This document shows, in pieces, positions 30,721-39,540 of a DNA stretch of 64,000 nucleotides. Under the pieces are notes generated by a model. The model ran no database searches, was not told the DNA's origin, and worked only from the letters and a program-made list of their open reading frames with translations. Position 1 is the stretch's first letter. Each line of letters begins with the position of its first letter. Source of the stretch: Lepidostoma basale (taxonomy: Eukaryota; Arthropoda; Insecta; Trichoptera; Lepidostomatidae); assembly GCA_022606425.2 (NCBI GenBank), contig JAHDVF020000668.1:248001-312000 (forward strand), in the 5' to 3' direction. A program made the translations under genes and the position numbers.

Positions 30721-30869
30721 ATGATTCTACTAGTATTTATTCAAATACTATATAGCTTTATACTTTCGTATGAAGCACATAATTTGTGATGTGGCATTAT
30801 TAAAAAAAGATTTAAAACACTTTATTTCGCAGAAAACATTATAGTCTAAGCCTAATTAAGATGAGGGAC

Positions 30870-31045
30870 GCACAGCTTTTAGTTTTCACCACTTTATTTT
30901 TTTATCGAACCAACCGGTTTCGTTCTCTCCGGAGCTTCGTCAAGGTAACAAAATTTTGACAGCTTGTTTTTGGGACCCTGACGAAGCTCTAACGGGAGCG
31001 AAACTGGTTGGTTCTATAAAACAAAATAAAGTGGTGTAAAAATAA
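30870..31045. mobile_element. Family F head-to-head ribozyme-repeat palindrome
   Basis: The left minus and right plus copies share outer arms (TTTTCACCACTTTATTTT on the left) and the inner AAAATTTTGACAGC / GTTTTTGGGACC region. The minus motif at about 30905-30946 reads UUGACGA with stem III ACC/GGU. The plus motif is the most complete hammerhead in the window. Confidence 0.8.
30972..31015 (+). ncRNA. Minimalist hammerhead ribozyme motif, family F, all three stems
   Basis: Stem I GGGACC (30972-30977) pairs with GGUUCU (31010-31015). Core CUGACGA spans 30978-30984, followed by one A. Stem II GCUCU/GGAGC (30986-30990 with 30995-30999) closes loop AACG. GAAA is at 31000-31003, stem III ACU/GGU follows and U17 is at 31009. 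This matches type I hammerhead topology with every invariant core base. Cleavage would fall after 31009. Confidence 0.75.
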
Positions 31046-31494
31046 TATAGAAGTATTTTATAATATTTTTACTGTATTTCTTCTCGCTGTAGAAATGAAC
31101 AAGTTTTTATTTCTATTTAAAAATAAACAAAAAAAACCTCCGCGGCCTGCAGGGGTGGTGAATGAAGGTCGAGAGAAGCGACCGGGCCGGCGGATGGTCA
31201 ATGTGGCCGCTAATTACCTCTGACGTTATTATATTGGTGTAATTTATGATTGAGAGACTTCACAAAAAGGTGGAATTATATCCAATCATCAATAATGATC
31301 GCCCGCCTTTCGGCAAACACTGACGGGTAGACCTGACGCCACTCAGATTAAACGGGAACCGTATAGTCCGTTCGATTCGGGGTTCAATTACTTGATTTAA
31401 AATTTCTTATAAAAAATATTGACTATAGTTTTTAATTTTATAAAATTGTTTCAAAGTTAACTTAATGTTGATATTTTTTTCAATCTGTATCAGG
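31046..31494. other. Unique stretch with GC-richer island
   Basis: 31135-31390 is GC-rich and unique with no coding frame; it is a candidate conserved non-coding island near the putative exon at 33373. No motif cluster is recognised. Confidence 0.35.
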
Positions 31495-31690
31495 TGTGTC
31501 AGGTGCAGCCCTCGTACTAAATATGTTTATTTTTTAACTAATTCATAAAACGGAGCATTTTCTACAGCGCCCTTAAGACGACCTGCGTGGACGAGTGGTG
31601 ATTACTTTGACCTCGAAGGTCCCGGTTTCGATTCTCGACGATGGCAGTGTGATTGTCACAATGTATTTGGTCTAGTGCATAATTCATGTA
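31495..31690 (+). mobile_element. L2-like 3' tail scrap followed by SINE head
   Basis: 31495-31575 matches the L2-like 3' UTR (GTGCAGCCCTCGTACTAAAT, TCTACAGCGCCCTTAAGA). 31588-31690 is a SINE head: box A-like GTGGACGAGTGG, box B-like GGTTTCGATTCTC, then GCAGTGTGATTGTCACA. The SINE body is truncated after TTTGGTCTAG. Confidence 0.65.
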
Positions 31691-31739
31691 TTTGGTCTAG
31701 GTCTACTGCGCTGGTGGTCTCGTTCGAGAGGTGGAACTA

Positions 31740-31850
31740 TAATGTTTTGTCCCGACATAGTTTAGTCGGCATCATGCGTTGGAATAGTGAGGAGCGTGCG
31801 TTTGCCGTTGAGGCCTACTTTTCGAACGGATGTTCAGGGTGCGCACCCTG
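31740..31850 (+). pseudogene. Transposase-like helix-turn-helix N-terminal fragment
   Basis: The frame reads MRWNSEERAFAVEAYFSNG. This resembles the start of the DUF4817-type helix-turn-helix found at the N-terminus of some insect transposase-like proteins. Only about 20 residues match before the sequence diverges. No catalytic domain is present. The match is from memory and could be coincidental. Confidence 0.4.
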
Positions 31851-31869
31851 TTATTACAATTGTAATCAG

Positions 31870-32759
31870 TAATATGTTTTAACTCTTATAGCAAAAATAT
31901 ATTTTTCACACACGTTAAAATATCACAATTAACAATACCGAATCGTTTTTAAAAAAATTCTACACTTCCGTCATACAACAATAATCAGAACAAATTTCAA
32001 AATTAGATTCTGAATCTGGATAAATTTCAAAGAATTATTCTTCTCTGGCTCTCTTGTATACAAAATATTTTTGTACTCTTTCTTAATCCATTCGGGATTT
32101 TGTCTATTAATATTATGATTATAAAACATATATTTTGCATATTATTTAAATAAACGGAGTATATATAATATTTTAACAAAATTTTCGACCAGTCATGTAA
32201 AGTCACGCCCTTCTCAAGTAAAAAAATCATTCAACACATTAGGATGGGGTCTGATGATGATTTTCTCATTTCCATGACGCCATTTCGCATTAAAACAGGA
32301 TGCTGAATGGAACGGTGCACTGATAATCTTTAAATGATTTACGAGTCCAATTCTCTAACCATTACAGGCGCCGATCTCTGTGATCCGGGCCGTTCTTGGA
32401 AGCCGTTTGGTACGCTGAACACCGATTTGATTGTAAATTATGCCGACGTAATTCGACCAGTTCAGAAGTTCAAAGTTAATTGAGATTAGTAAGGTAAATT
32501 GTATTAACCTGTGATTATCTAGATTATCTAAGGTATTTCGTGTGAAATTTTTAACGTTTTAAAAATATCACGAAAGGTTTTGATCATAGTCAAAATAACT
32601 AAAGGTTCAAAATAAATATAAAAAATTGAAGCAGTAGACCATAGGTTTCCAATATTTTCTGGAACTTGGCGACCCTTTGAAAGAAAAGAAAAAAATTAAA
32701 AATTAAATCCTTCGCTAGTTTCATTCCAAACGACTGGTTTGCAGCAAAGTCTTTCATTT
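31870..32759. other. Unique stretch with GC-richer island at 32270-32480
   Basis: AT-rich unique DNA with one GC-richer island. No gene or repeat is recognised. Confidence 0.4.
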
Positions 32760-33190
32760 ATGCTGGTTCTTGGGATCTTCTTTCTTCCACATTTATATCT
32801 TCGTCAACTTGTGTCCATCCACTGCTGGACCTAAGCCTCTCCACCCCCACGCCATCCGCACAATATCATCGCTCCACCTGGTTGGCTGTCTCCCGATACT
32901 TCTCCGGCCCAAACTTGGCCTCCATTGAGTAACCTTCTGGGTACTCAATGGAGGCCAAGTTTGGACCGGCTAAGATGGCTTACATTATCCTGTCGACACA
33001 CATGACCAGCTCACTGCCACTTCATCCTCGCAATGCGTATCCCTACATCGGTCCCTGGTGCGTCTTCTAATCTCCACGTTGCGTTGGGTAGGTATATGGT
33101 CTCTAAGCGAGATACCCGACATGGATCTTTCCATGGCCCGTTGTGCAACTTTGATTTTGGGCATTGCTTATTTAGTTAACGTCCATGTCT
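32760..33190 (-). pseudogene. RTE-like LINE 3' region with snap-back palindrome
   Basis: The minus strand matches the region encoded at 40860-41062 and 62850-63330: CETWTLTK-like upstream codons, RAMERSMSGISLRDHI-type block, IRMRWQWAGHV and the 3' end with TCTCTCCACCCCCACGCCAT on the plus strand. Part of the 3' end is replaced by an inverted duplication at 32909-32964. Confidence 0.8.
32909..32964. repeat. Perfect 23-bp inverted repeat with 10-bp loop
   Basis: Arms 32909-32931 and 32942-32964 are exact inverses (CCAAACTTGGCCTCCATTGA on the left). In the sister copy near 62995-63030 the left arm continues into GCTCCATCTTCC instead. The right arm is therefore a local copy of the left. Confidence 0.9.
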
Positions 33191-33250
33191 CGCATCCAAA
33201 GGTCATCAAAAGACATTACAAACAGCAAAATGTTTAAGGCATCTATTGAA
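33190..33250 (-). repeat. CR1-like LINE 3' UTR scrap
   Basis: AAAAGACATTACAAACAGCA and AAGGCATCTATTGAATAC match 60676-60720, the 3' UTR of a CR1-like copy. Confidence 0.55.
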
Positions 33251-33372
33251 TACACAATGCTTATATAAAATAAAATATTGGTTTAATTTTGCGACAGCAA
33301 TAATTTCAATATGAAATACCCAATAGATAGTTATTCATGAAAATAATATTTTATTATTCATTTCTTGAACAG

Positions 33373-33529
33373 GTACACCATAGTCATCCTTCCTTGACTC
33401 CCTTAACGACACCACTTGTTTCTGGACTCGTTACCGCCCCCAATGGAAGGCTCCAGCACTCACTGGCAGTGGAACCATCCCCGTTGATAACCCATGCCAA
33501 AGACGATGACGAGGATGTTCTAGATTATT
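33373..33529 (+). CDS. Putative internal exon of an unidentified host gene
   Basis: A 157-nt open segment is preceded by a pyrimidine-rich tract and acceptor (TTCATTTCTTGAACAG ending at 33372) and followed by a consensus donor (GTAAGA at 33530). It reads VHHSHPSLTPLTTPLVSGL, VTAPNGRLQHSLAVEPSPL and ITHAKDDDEDVLDY. GC content is clearly higher than in the flanks, and no repeat family overlaps it. The peptide is Pro/Ser/Thr-rich with an acidic DDDED end, with no domain I recognise. It starts in phase 0 and ends with one extra base. No partner exon is visible in the window. It could be chance. Confidence 0.4.
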
Positions 33530-33540
33530 GTAAGAAATAA

Positions 33541-33675
33541 TATTAACCTTTTTAATTTATATATTTTTTTCAAATGTAAGTTTAGATCTAAAAATCATGC
33601 ACAATACAAATTCCGCAAAACTTTATTTTGCTCTCCTGACAAATTAGTCATTGATCAATTGTACCTATATGTATA
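33541..33675. other. Candidate intron 3' of the putative exon
   Basis: AT-rich, unique and without features, as expected just downstream of a donor site. Confidence 0.3.
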
Positions 33676-33871
33676 GGTTAAACGATGTACGACAGAATTT
33701 CAAATGCTGATATCAGGAAGGAATGTAATGTGTTCATAATACCGTGGAATAAAGTATTTTGAATAAAGTTATGAAAGGATCGCTTTGTTGGTTTGGACAC
33801 TTGGAAAGCAAGGATAAAGAAATAATGATCAAGAAAGTTATACGTTAACAGTTTAAATGGAGTTCAAAATG
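33676..33871 (+). pseudogene. RTE-like LINE fragment
   Basis: Remnant codons TMYDRISNADIRKECN, NKVMKGSLCWFGHLES and DKEIMIKKVI follow family order, without the 3' terminus. Frameshifts separate the blocks. Confidence 0.75.
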
Positions 33872-33874
33872 CTT

Positions 33875-34510
33875 GGATTTGATTTTAGGAATGTCAAGAT
33901 ATTTTCGAACACTCAGGTACTTCGGGTATTGTAAAATTCCCTGGTAAGAAGTCAGCTGGAATATATTTTCATTATTTGATCACCGCCTGGGATCCGATAT
34001 TCTCTGATGGTGGAGCGAGTGCAGATAAAATTTCTGCGCTTTTTTTACCTCAGGAAGCGCGGTTATTACCCGTGGCTCTTCCCAATTGAATTCTCGCTAG
34101 GTATGCTAAGTTACCAATCATTGGAGAGAAGGAGGAATATCCACTTGGGAGTTCACTTCTTTCAGCTGATTGGCGGCCATATACAAAACTCGGATGTCAT
34201 GAGTTATGTAGGTCTATTTGTTCTTGATAATTACTTTCGTCAAAGACAGCACAGATTGTTCTGAAGAACCAACCTGTCAATGGTTATGCCTGTGGGTAGG
34301 GCAATCTTATTGCTTAATCGGGTCGCCTCGGAGGTCGACATATTTCGTGATAGTGTGAGTTGTCTCAGGGATGCAATATCAATGTTATGATTCTTTCTAC
34401 TTCCTTAATCTTAATGTTAATGTTGTTTTTATGCTTCCCTTTTAAATTCCTATAATGTAATTGAAAACGATCTGGAATTATATATTTGTGATTTTTATTC
34501 AAATAAATGA
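33875..34510 (+). pseudogene. CR1-like LINE C-terminal region
   Basis: Codons SRYFRTLRYFGYC, then VERVQIKFLRFFYLRKRGYY, PWLFPIEFSLGMLSYQSLE, VGLFVLDNYFRQRQHRLF, a stop, RTNLSMVMPVGRAI and NRVASEVDIFRDSVSCLRDA. The 3' UTR ends near AAATGAAATGAAATGG at 34503-34518. Shifts and a stop make it inactive. Confidence 0.85.
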
Positions 34511-34514
34511 AATG

Positions 34515-34735
34515 AAATGGAGTATAGAGTCAAGGAAAACATAACATGACCAAATTAATCAAATTTTAAAGGTCTGCCATGCTAGAAGCCGGAAGAATCG
34601 ACGTTCGTGTATGACTCACTTTATGAATAAGAGGAAACTAGGGAGGTGTGTCAGGATAGAGTAGTGTGGCGATCCATTCTCTCTGCCTGACCTTTCGGGG
34701 AAACGGCGTGATGGTTTGATTGTTTGTTGTTTGAT
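34515..34735 (+). pseudogene. RTE-like LINE 3' end
   Basis: Remnant codons RQGKHNMTKLIKF, CMTHF, EVCQDRVVWRSILSA, then CTTTCGGGGAAACGGCGTGA and a GTTTGATTGTTTGTT tail. It abuts the CR1-like 3' end. Confidence 0.75.
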
Positions 34736-35119
34736 GACGTATACCTCTTTACCAAAATGCCATAGAAACATGTCTCTAATTTCAAAATTACAGTGCTTTA
34801 TTAAATATATGTGATTTATAAAATACACAATGGTTACAGTTGTTTGTGGTGAATACAGTTCAGAGAAATGTGATTAATAACTCCTTTGTCCACCGATTAT
34901 ATTATAAGAATTAGTGGACCACTTGAGTTTGGATTTATGGTCGTTTGATCGTCTATAGCCCAGAGCAAAACAGTGCACATGTTTGCAACGTATTTATATA
35001 ATGCGTAAATTAATAGTTTCCCATAAAAACCTCAAATCGCTGATTGGCGCCACACCACTCTTTATATTGGGAACAGAGACGTTCTGTGAAATATGAGTGA
35101 AAAATAAATATATTGTATA
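34736..35119. other. Unique AT-rich stretch
   Basis: No gene, RNA or repeat is recognised. Confidence 0.4.
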
Positions 35120-35288
35120 CAGGGTGTCCCAGAAGTCGACGTCAAGCCGGACACGGATGATAGATCATGCTAGTTATGAGAAGTTTTGTATTTTTTAAAT
35201 TATAAGTTGTTTTTACATTTTTCTCATAACTAGCTTGACTTACCCTTTCATCTGTTTCCGGCTTGACGTCGACATCTGGGACACCCTG
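35120..35288. mobile_element. 169-bp TIR element (MITE)
   Basis: Termini CAGGGTGTCCCAGAAGTCGA (left) and its inverse at the right end match over about 32 bp with one mismatch, and weaker pairing extends to about 62 bp. TA flanks both ends, consistent with a TA target duplication. No coding capacity. GGGTGTCCC-type ends are common among insect MITEs. Confidence 0.8.
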
Positions 35289-35470
35289 TATATATCTTCT
35301 TCTTTCGGTGCCATGTCAGGTCCCTCCAACGTTGGCGATCACTGCAGCAAAGGCATCTCTATCCTGCGCCACTTGAAACAGGTTCTGAACCTTTGTTATT
35401 CCTATCCACTCTTTGATGTTCCGCAGCCAGGACAGCTGCCTTCTACCAACTCCCCGACGTCCCCTGTATA
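35289..35470 (-). pseudogene. RTE-like LINE C-terminus
   Basis: The minus strand encodes RGRRGVGRRQLSWLRNIKEW, then GITKVQNLFQVAQDRDAFAA and VIANVGGT with a stop. Same subfamily as 26925-27431. 35573-35640 is an L2-like subfamily 2 tail on the plus strand. Confidence 0.8.
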
Positions 35471-35640
35471 TATAATTAATTTATATATATACGCATTACG
35501 TGTTCTTATGAAGGTATATTTATGTGATTGTATTGGTTTATTTAGTACATTTATGGATAAGCAAAACTAGGAGCAGCGCCCTTGAGATGAGTAATTCATA
35601 AAAATGGCGCTTTATAAATTATCCAATTTATATTATTATT

Positions 35641-36060
35641 AGAATTTATATACCTAACATGGATCAGGTCCACAATGACATACGGAATCGAAGCAAGAGA
35701 AGATACTGTCAGAACCAAACATCAAGAGTAGCAGAAATAAATAGATTGCAACCTATTGTGTGTAGAAACCTTAGAGATAGGACACCCAACGAAGAGATTC
35801 TCAAATCTTGCTAAATTGAACATAGTGAGATGAAGTAGGCAAAAAAGTCGATAATGAAGGCACCACATCGAGAGGCCATCATTTCCATTGATCCATATCC
35901 AGCAAGGATACTTAAGATCGTGATGCACGAGACTCCAAAGAACCGTTGACCACCAGGACGACCACGAAATAGATGGAGAGAAAGTACGTTTCCATCACTG
36001 AAAGAAATTTAATATCCTACATAACAAATCGCTAGATCTGTAATAAAGGAAGAAGAAGAA
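35641..36060 (+). pseudogene. RTE-like LINE 3' region
   Basis: Remnants: MTYGIEAREDTVRTKH, then NLRDRTPNEEI, IVRWSRQKSR-like and RPGRPRNRWRESTF-like codons, ending in a GAA microsatellite at 36049-36062 as expected for the 3' end of this subfamily. There are many frameshifts. Confidence 0.7.
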
Positions 36061-36071
36061 GAAGATAGATA

Positions 36072-36255
36072 TTAAAAAATAAAACTCTTTGAATATAACC
36101 ATGGTATGTTTATTATATTGTATTTGATGACTGATAGTTTCGCTCGTACTCAAACATCTTCAGGGCAATTCTTATGAAGCTCGGGTACAAGCGAAATAAG
36201 TTGACATCACATAACATAATAATCATACCATGGTTAAATACAAAGTGTTTTATTA
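36072..36255. mobile_element. Family E head-to-head ribozyme-repeat palindrome
   Basis: Outer arms carry AACCATGGTATG (left) and CATACCATGGTT (right). The left minus copy holds the complete motif at 36126-36164. The right plus copy is degraded (GAAGCTCGGG..AAGCGAAATA). Confidence 0.72.
36126..36164 (-). ncRNA. Minimalist hammerhead ribozyme motif, family E
   Basis: Minus-strand RNA: core CUGAAGA (36157-36163), one U, stem II GUUUG/CGAGC (36151-36155 with 36142-36146) around AGUA, GAAA (36138-36141), stem III ACU/AGU closing loop AUC, and C17 at 36129. Unlike other families, stem III has a real loop, so a monomer could fold. All invariant core bases are present. Confidence 0.7.
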
Positions 36256-36284
36256 TTTTATATCTATTAATTTAAAAAAATATA

Positions 36285-37107
36285 TTATTATTATTACTAT
36301 TATTTTGTTGGATCGCTCTTTACATCATGACAGCATGAGCCAAATCGATTTAAAAACTAACTAACTAACTAACTAACTAACCATCACGCCATTTCCCCGG
36401 AGGGGTAGGCAGAGAGGATGGATCGCCACACTGGCCTGTCCTGGCATACCTCTCGAGATTCCTCTACATCCATACATCTTACCATGCACGCACGTCGATT
36501 GTTCCGACTTCGAATGTGGCCGCCTTTTAGTAATTGATTAATTTGGTCATGCCATGTTTTCCTCGGTCGTCCTCGGCTGCTTTTCCCACTCACGCTGCTT
36601 GTGTACAACTTTTTAACCATTCTACTCTCATCCATTCGTTCCATATGTCCGAACCACCTCAGGGATCCTTTTTTAATTTTATTCATGATGCAGTCATCTG
36701 CCTTACATTTCTTTCTTATTTCATCGTTCGGTATTCTATCATACAACGTTTTCCCGCACATTCTTCTCAGTGATCTCATTTCTACGGCGTTTATCCTGCT
36801 TTCATCCTTCTTTTGCCAGCTCCAAGCTTCACTTCCATACATGAGGGTTGGCACTAGAACTCCATTGTGTACTGCCATCTTTGCTTCTGTGGATATATTT
36901 CTATCCAAATCGATATAAAGGGTATTATAGTTAATAATAGTGATTCTCGTGACATATTTATGTTAGGTATCTAATCTATCGCCATTTTATTGTCACGTAA
37001 ATTCTATACTAGACCAAAAACAGTGTGAAAATCACACTGCCCTCACTGGGATTCGAACCCGGAACCATCGGGGTGGCAGTCAATACACTTACCACTCGGC
37101 CACGAAG
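36285..37107 (-). mobile_element. tRNA-derived SINE split by an RTE-like LINE
   Basis: The minus-strand SINE has box A TGGCCGAGTGG (37092-37102), box B GGTTCGAATCC (37049-37059), GATTTTCACACTG, and the 3' end GTAAAGAGCGATCCAACAAA near 36306. It is interrupted at 36350-36904 by a LINE copy, and CCAAATCGAT is duplicated at 36340-36349 and 36905-36914. It is collinear with the SINE at 9085. Confidence 0.88.
36350..36904 (-). mobile_element. RTE-like LINE, 5' truncated, with target duplication
   Basis: The frame from 36908 is open for 174 codons: TEAKMAVHNGVLVPTLMYGS, SRINAVEMRSLRRMCGKTLY, KKGSLRWFGHMERMDESRMV, RGRPRKTWHDQINQLLKGG and CMVRCMDVEESREVCQDR, ending SAYPSGEMA. It ends with the inverted GTTA tail (TAAC)n at 36357-36380. 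This is the least damaged copy of the dominant subfamily; the near-identical partner is at 50355. Confidence 0.9.
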
Positions 37108-37134
37108 GTATTTAACTATCATCCCAAAATTTAT

Positions 37135-37440
37135 TTTATCATCAGCCTATATCCATCCACTCCTGGACGTAGGCTTCCTCTATCTGTTTCCATTTCAGTC
37201 GATCCTGGGAAACACGCATCCATGTCCTACCGGTGATCTCTTTAATGTCGTCCCTCCACCGAAGTTGGAGACGTCCTGAGTTTCCAGTCACAGCTCTAAG
37301 ACGCCAGCAAAGGAGGTGTTTTATCTATCCATCTTCAGAGCTATGAGCGACAGGACCTGCCCAGTGCCATTTCAGCGCTGCCACTCTTACGAAGGTATCC
37401 TACACTCCTGTTCTAACTCTGATAGTGGTGTTCTTGCCAA
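37135..37440 (-). pseudogene. RTE-like LINE 3' end
   Basis: Minus-strand codons include LQLRWRDDIKEITGRTWMR and VSQDRLKWKQIEEAYVQEWM before a stop. The block abuts a differently oriented RTE-like piece at 37438. Confidence 0.7.
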
Positions 37441-37806
37441 TATATATTTACGGTGCCAAAACTTGGACAATAAAAACCCGGGACTGCGCCTGGATTGACG
37501 CTTTGCAATGTGGTGTTGGCGTGGAATGTTAAGAATCACGTAGACCAGAAAAGCACCAACGACTTGGTGTTGAGCTCAAAATAACAGACAAGCTATACAG
37601 TAAGCGAGTATTGAGTTTATTTGGTGACATTGCCAGGAGAGCACTGAAAAAAAGGACTTTCACAGGAAGTGTTTCAAGTAAAAAAAAAAAGAGAGGTAGA
37701 TCTCCTGCCCGATGGTGTGATCCATTAATGACTGGGGAAGACCTTTATTCGGCGGTGCGAGCTGCGCTGACGCTGACTACGGGTTTGCATAGAGAATCTT
37801 ACTGAT
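37438..37806 (+). pseudogene. RTE-like LINE C-terminal region, second subfamily
   Basis: Remnants YGAKTWTIKTRDCAWIDA, LGVELKITDKLYSKRVLSL, FGDIARRALKKRTFTGSV, KKRGRSPARWCDPLM and a final LHRESY stop. This resembles the BovB-like RTE C-terminus (RRMLRIPW, RGRSPTRW, SY end). An A11 run breaks the codons. Confidence 0.75.
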
Positions 37807-38280
37807 AGCCCTCTGCAAAAGCTTACTTGGTGCGATAGGTAATACAGTTATATCGATTTAAAAAAATGTCACGATATTTCCTCCATCACGATAATATCTC
37901 CATTTACCCTACTATTTTTTTTAATCCTTGGTGTAAATATGTACATATTTTTAGAATTATAATATTGAGGCGAAGAAATGTAACTATGACCAGTGTAATG
38001 GAATTTTTGCATGCATGCATTCAAATTCACGACCGCACACAACGCGGAACATTAATATTTTGAAATCGTATGCATACGTTACAGGATTATTATGGCATGT
38101 TAGGTTAGGTTAGGAAGTCATGACCGTTGATGGAATATGTTAGTTAAGTCCGTGTTTCATTGTACTGAATGGGGGCGAAGGGACAACAGATGAATATTAA
38201 TAGAAACAATGATAAATTAATATGAATTTCACATCTGGTTACGAAATATCTCTATTACTGAGCACGAAATAATGACAAAT
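37807..38280. other. Unique AT-rich stretch with short TTAGG tract
   Basis: TTAGG occurs three times in tandem at 38100-38114, the insect telomeric unit. Three units are too few to infer telomeric origin. No gene is seen. Confidence 0.5.
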
Positions 38281-38662
38281 CGTCACCTGAGAGTAAGAAG
38301 GTTCCAACTGTCAAAAGTAAATAGCTGATAAAATGAACTCAAAGTTTTGTTAGTTTCGGGTGTGTATCTTGGAATAAAAGGGTTATCTGAAGCAGATGAA
38401 ACTCTTTTACCGAGAAGCGTGTAAATTTTCTCTGGCGACAGTTGTAATAATAAAGTTCTAAGTGTAAATGAATCCTTCTTCAGTGAATCGTGTGTTTTAA
38501 ATGATCAGATGGAACTTGATTCTTTTCGTAACATCAAAATGACTATACTATTACATGTTTTTTTTAATTGAACGTATAGATAAGGTTAGTAAGAACCCTT
38601 TTCATGAAAAAAAGTCAAATATGAAATTTTGTTAGTTGGAACCCTCTTACTCTCAGGTGACG
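38281..38662. mobile_element. 382-bp TIR element (non-autonomous)
   Basis: Termini CGTCACCTGAGAGTAAGAAG (38281) and the inverse at 38634-38662 match over about 29 bp with one mismatch. AAAT flanks both ends (38277-38280 and 38663-38666), consistent with a 4-bp duplication. No transposase is encoded and I do not recognise the superfamily. Confidence 0.8.
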
Positions 38663-38709
38663 AAATAACATTATGAACTTTTTATCATCTTGGATTTTTA
38701 ATATCATGG

Positions 38710-38800
38710 AAGTTTGACAATTGATAATGCCTTAGACAAGCGAAACACGTCAGTCACATAAAATATAATTAAGCTTCTAGAAAACAAACGTTTTCATTAG
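38710..38800 (+). mobile_element. Family B ribozyme-bearing repeat
   Basis: Plus strand: UUGAUAA, U, GCCUU..AAGC with one mismatch, GAAA, ACACGU, C (38720-38751), then ACATAAAATATAATTAAGCT and AAACGTTTTCATTAGTAT. A single, slightly decayed copy. Confidence 0.65.
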
Positions 38801-38874
38801 TATAAATTGTCTTTCTTTATATACAATAAAACACTTTAACTGCAATATAATGAAGATAACCAACTGTCTAAATT

Positions 38875-39540
38875 TCGTGCACTTTTTTCGAATGAGTAGG
38901 TAGAGGAAATGGACCTCTACACTATTCTCTCTATTACTATTCTCTCTATATTATTTCTCTCCTGATATTCTGCTAATGTCTCCTCCCCGTAAAGTGTCAG
39001 GTACGCTCGTTGATTTTTTCGACTCCTGTGGGTGGTCGATGTTTAAATTATGAATAATTAATGATACTACCATGTGACAAGTTTTCCTTGGTCTATCTTT
39101 ATTTCCTGCTCCATAATTTTATTCATTATTTCTTAACTTAATGATCCATTCATAATTTTGTTCATAACACTTTAATTCCCGTAAGGAACACCAGAATAAT
39201 ATAAATATGTGAGGTTGAGGACATTATAAGATGAAGCAGACAGCGAAGACGGGACTGATACGGTCACATTCAAAGAATGGACACCATCAGACTCCCCTAT
39301 ATTGCACTACATAATCAGCCTCACGGGACTCGTCCCCGTGGAAAACCTCCTAAAAGATGAAAAGACAGGTGAGAGTCTACCTCACAGGAGGAGCAGCACT
39401 CTGAAGAACAGACCACATAAGTCTACAGCAAGGAAAATAAAGAAGAAAAATACTTTAATTCCCACTGCATTCACTTCTCATATTCTCATTCGAAACTCCA
39501 TCATACACATATATTTCACATATCCCATGGTCTCCGTTTG
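38875..39540 (-). pseudogene. RTE-like LINE, decayed, interrupted by another LINE
   Basis: Minus-strand RTE-like scraps occupy 38875-39180 and continue at 39464-39540 (RVSNENMRSECSG-like codons). The block 39181-39451 interrupts them and is flanked by ACTTTAATTCCC on both sides (39169-39180 and 39452-39463). Confidence 0.7.
39181..39451 (+). mobile_element. 5'-truncated RTE-like LINE insertion with 12-bp target duplication
   Basis: It starts within the RNTRIT-ICEVEDIIRW region and encodes LPYIAL, HGTRPRGKPPKR-type residues, ending in AAAATAAAGAAGAAAAAT. It matches the C-terminus at 19097-19450 in the opposite orientation. The 12-bp duplication ACTTTAATTCCC is a typical LINE target-site duplication. 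Confidence 0.85.

Noticed and set aside
38100..38114. Interstitial telomere or telomere-targeting retroelement site
   Set aside because: Only three TTAGG units, with no SART/TRAS-type element next to them.
38281..38662. Assignment of the 382-bp element to hAT by the CGAAATAA similarity at both flanks
   Set aside because: An 8-bp reading would shift the termini so that they no longer match as inverted repeats; AAAT fits the exact ends better.
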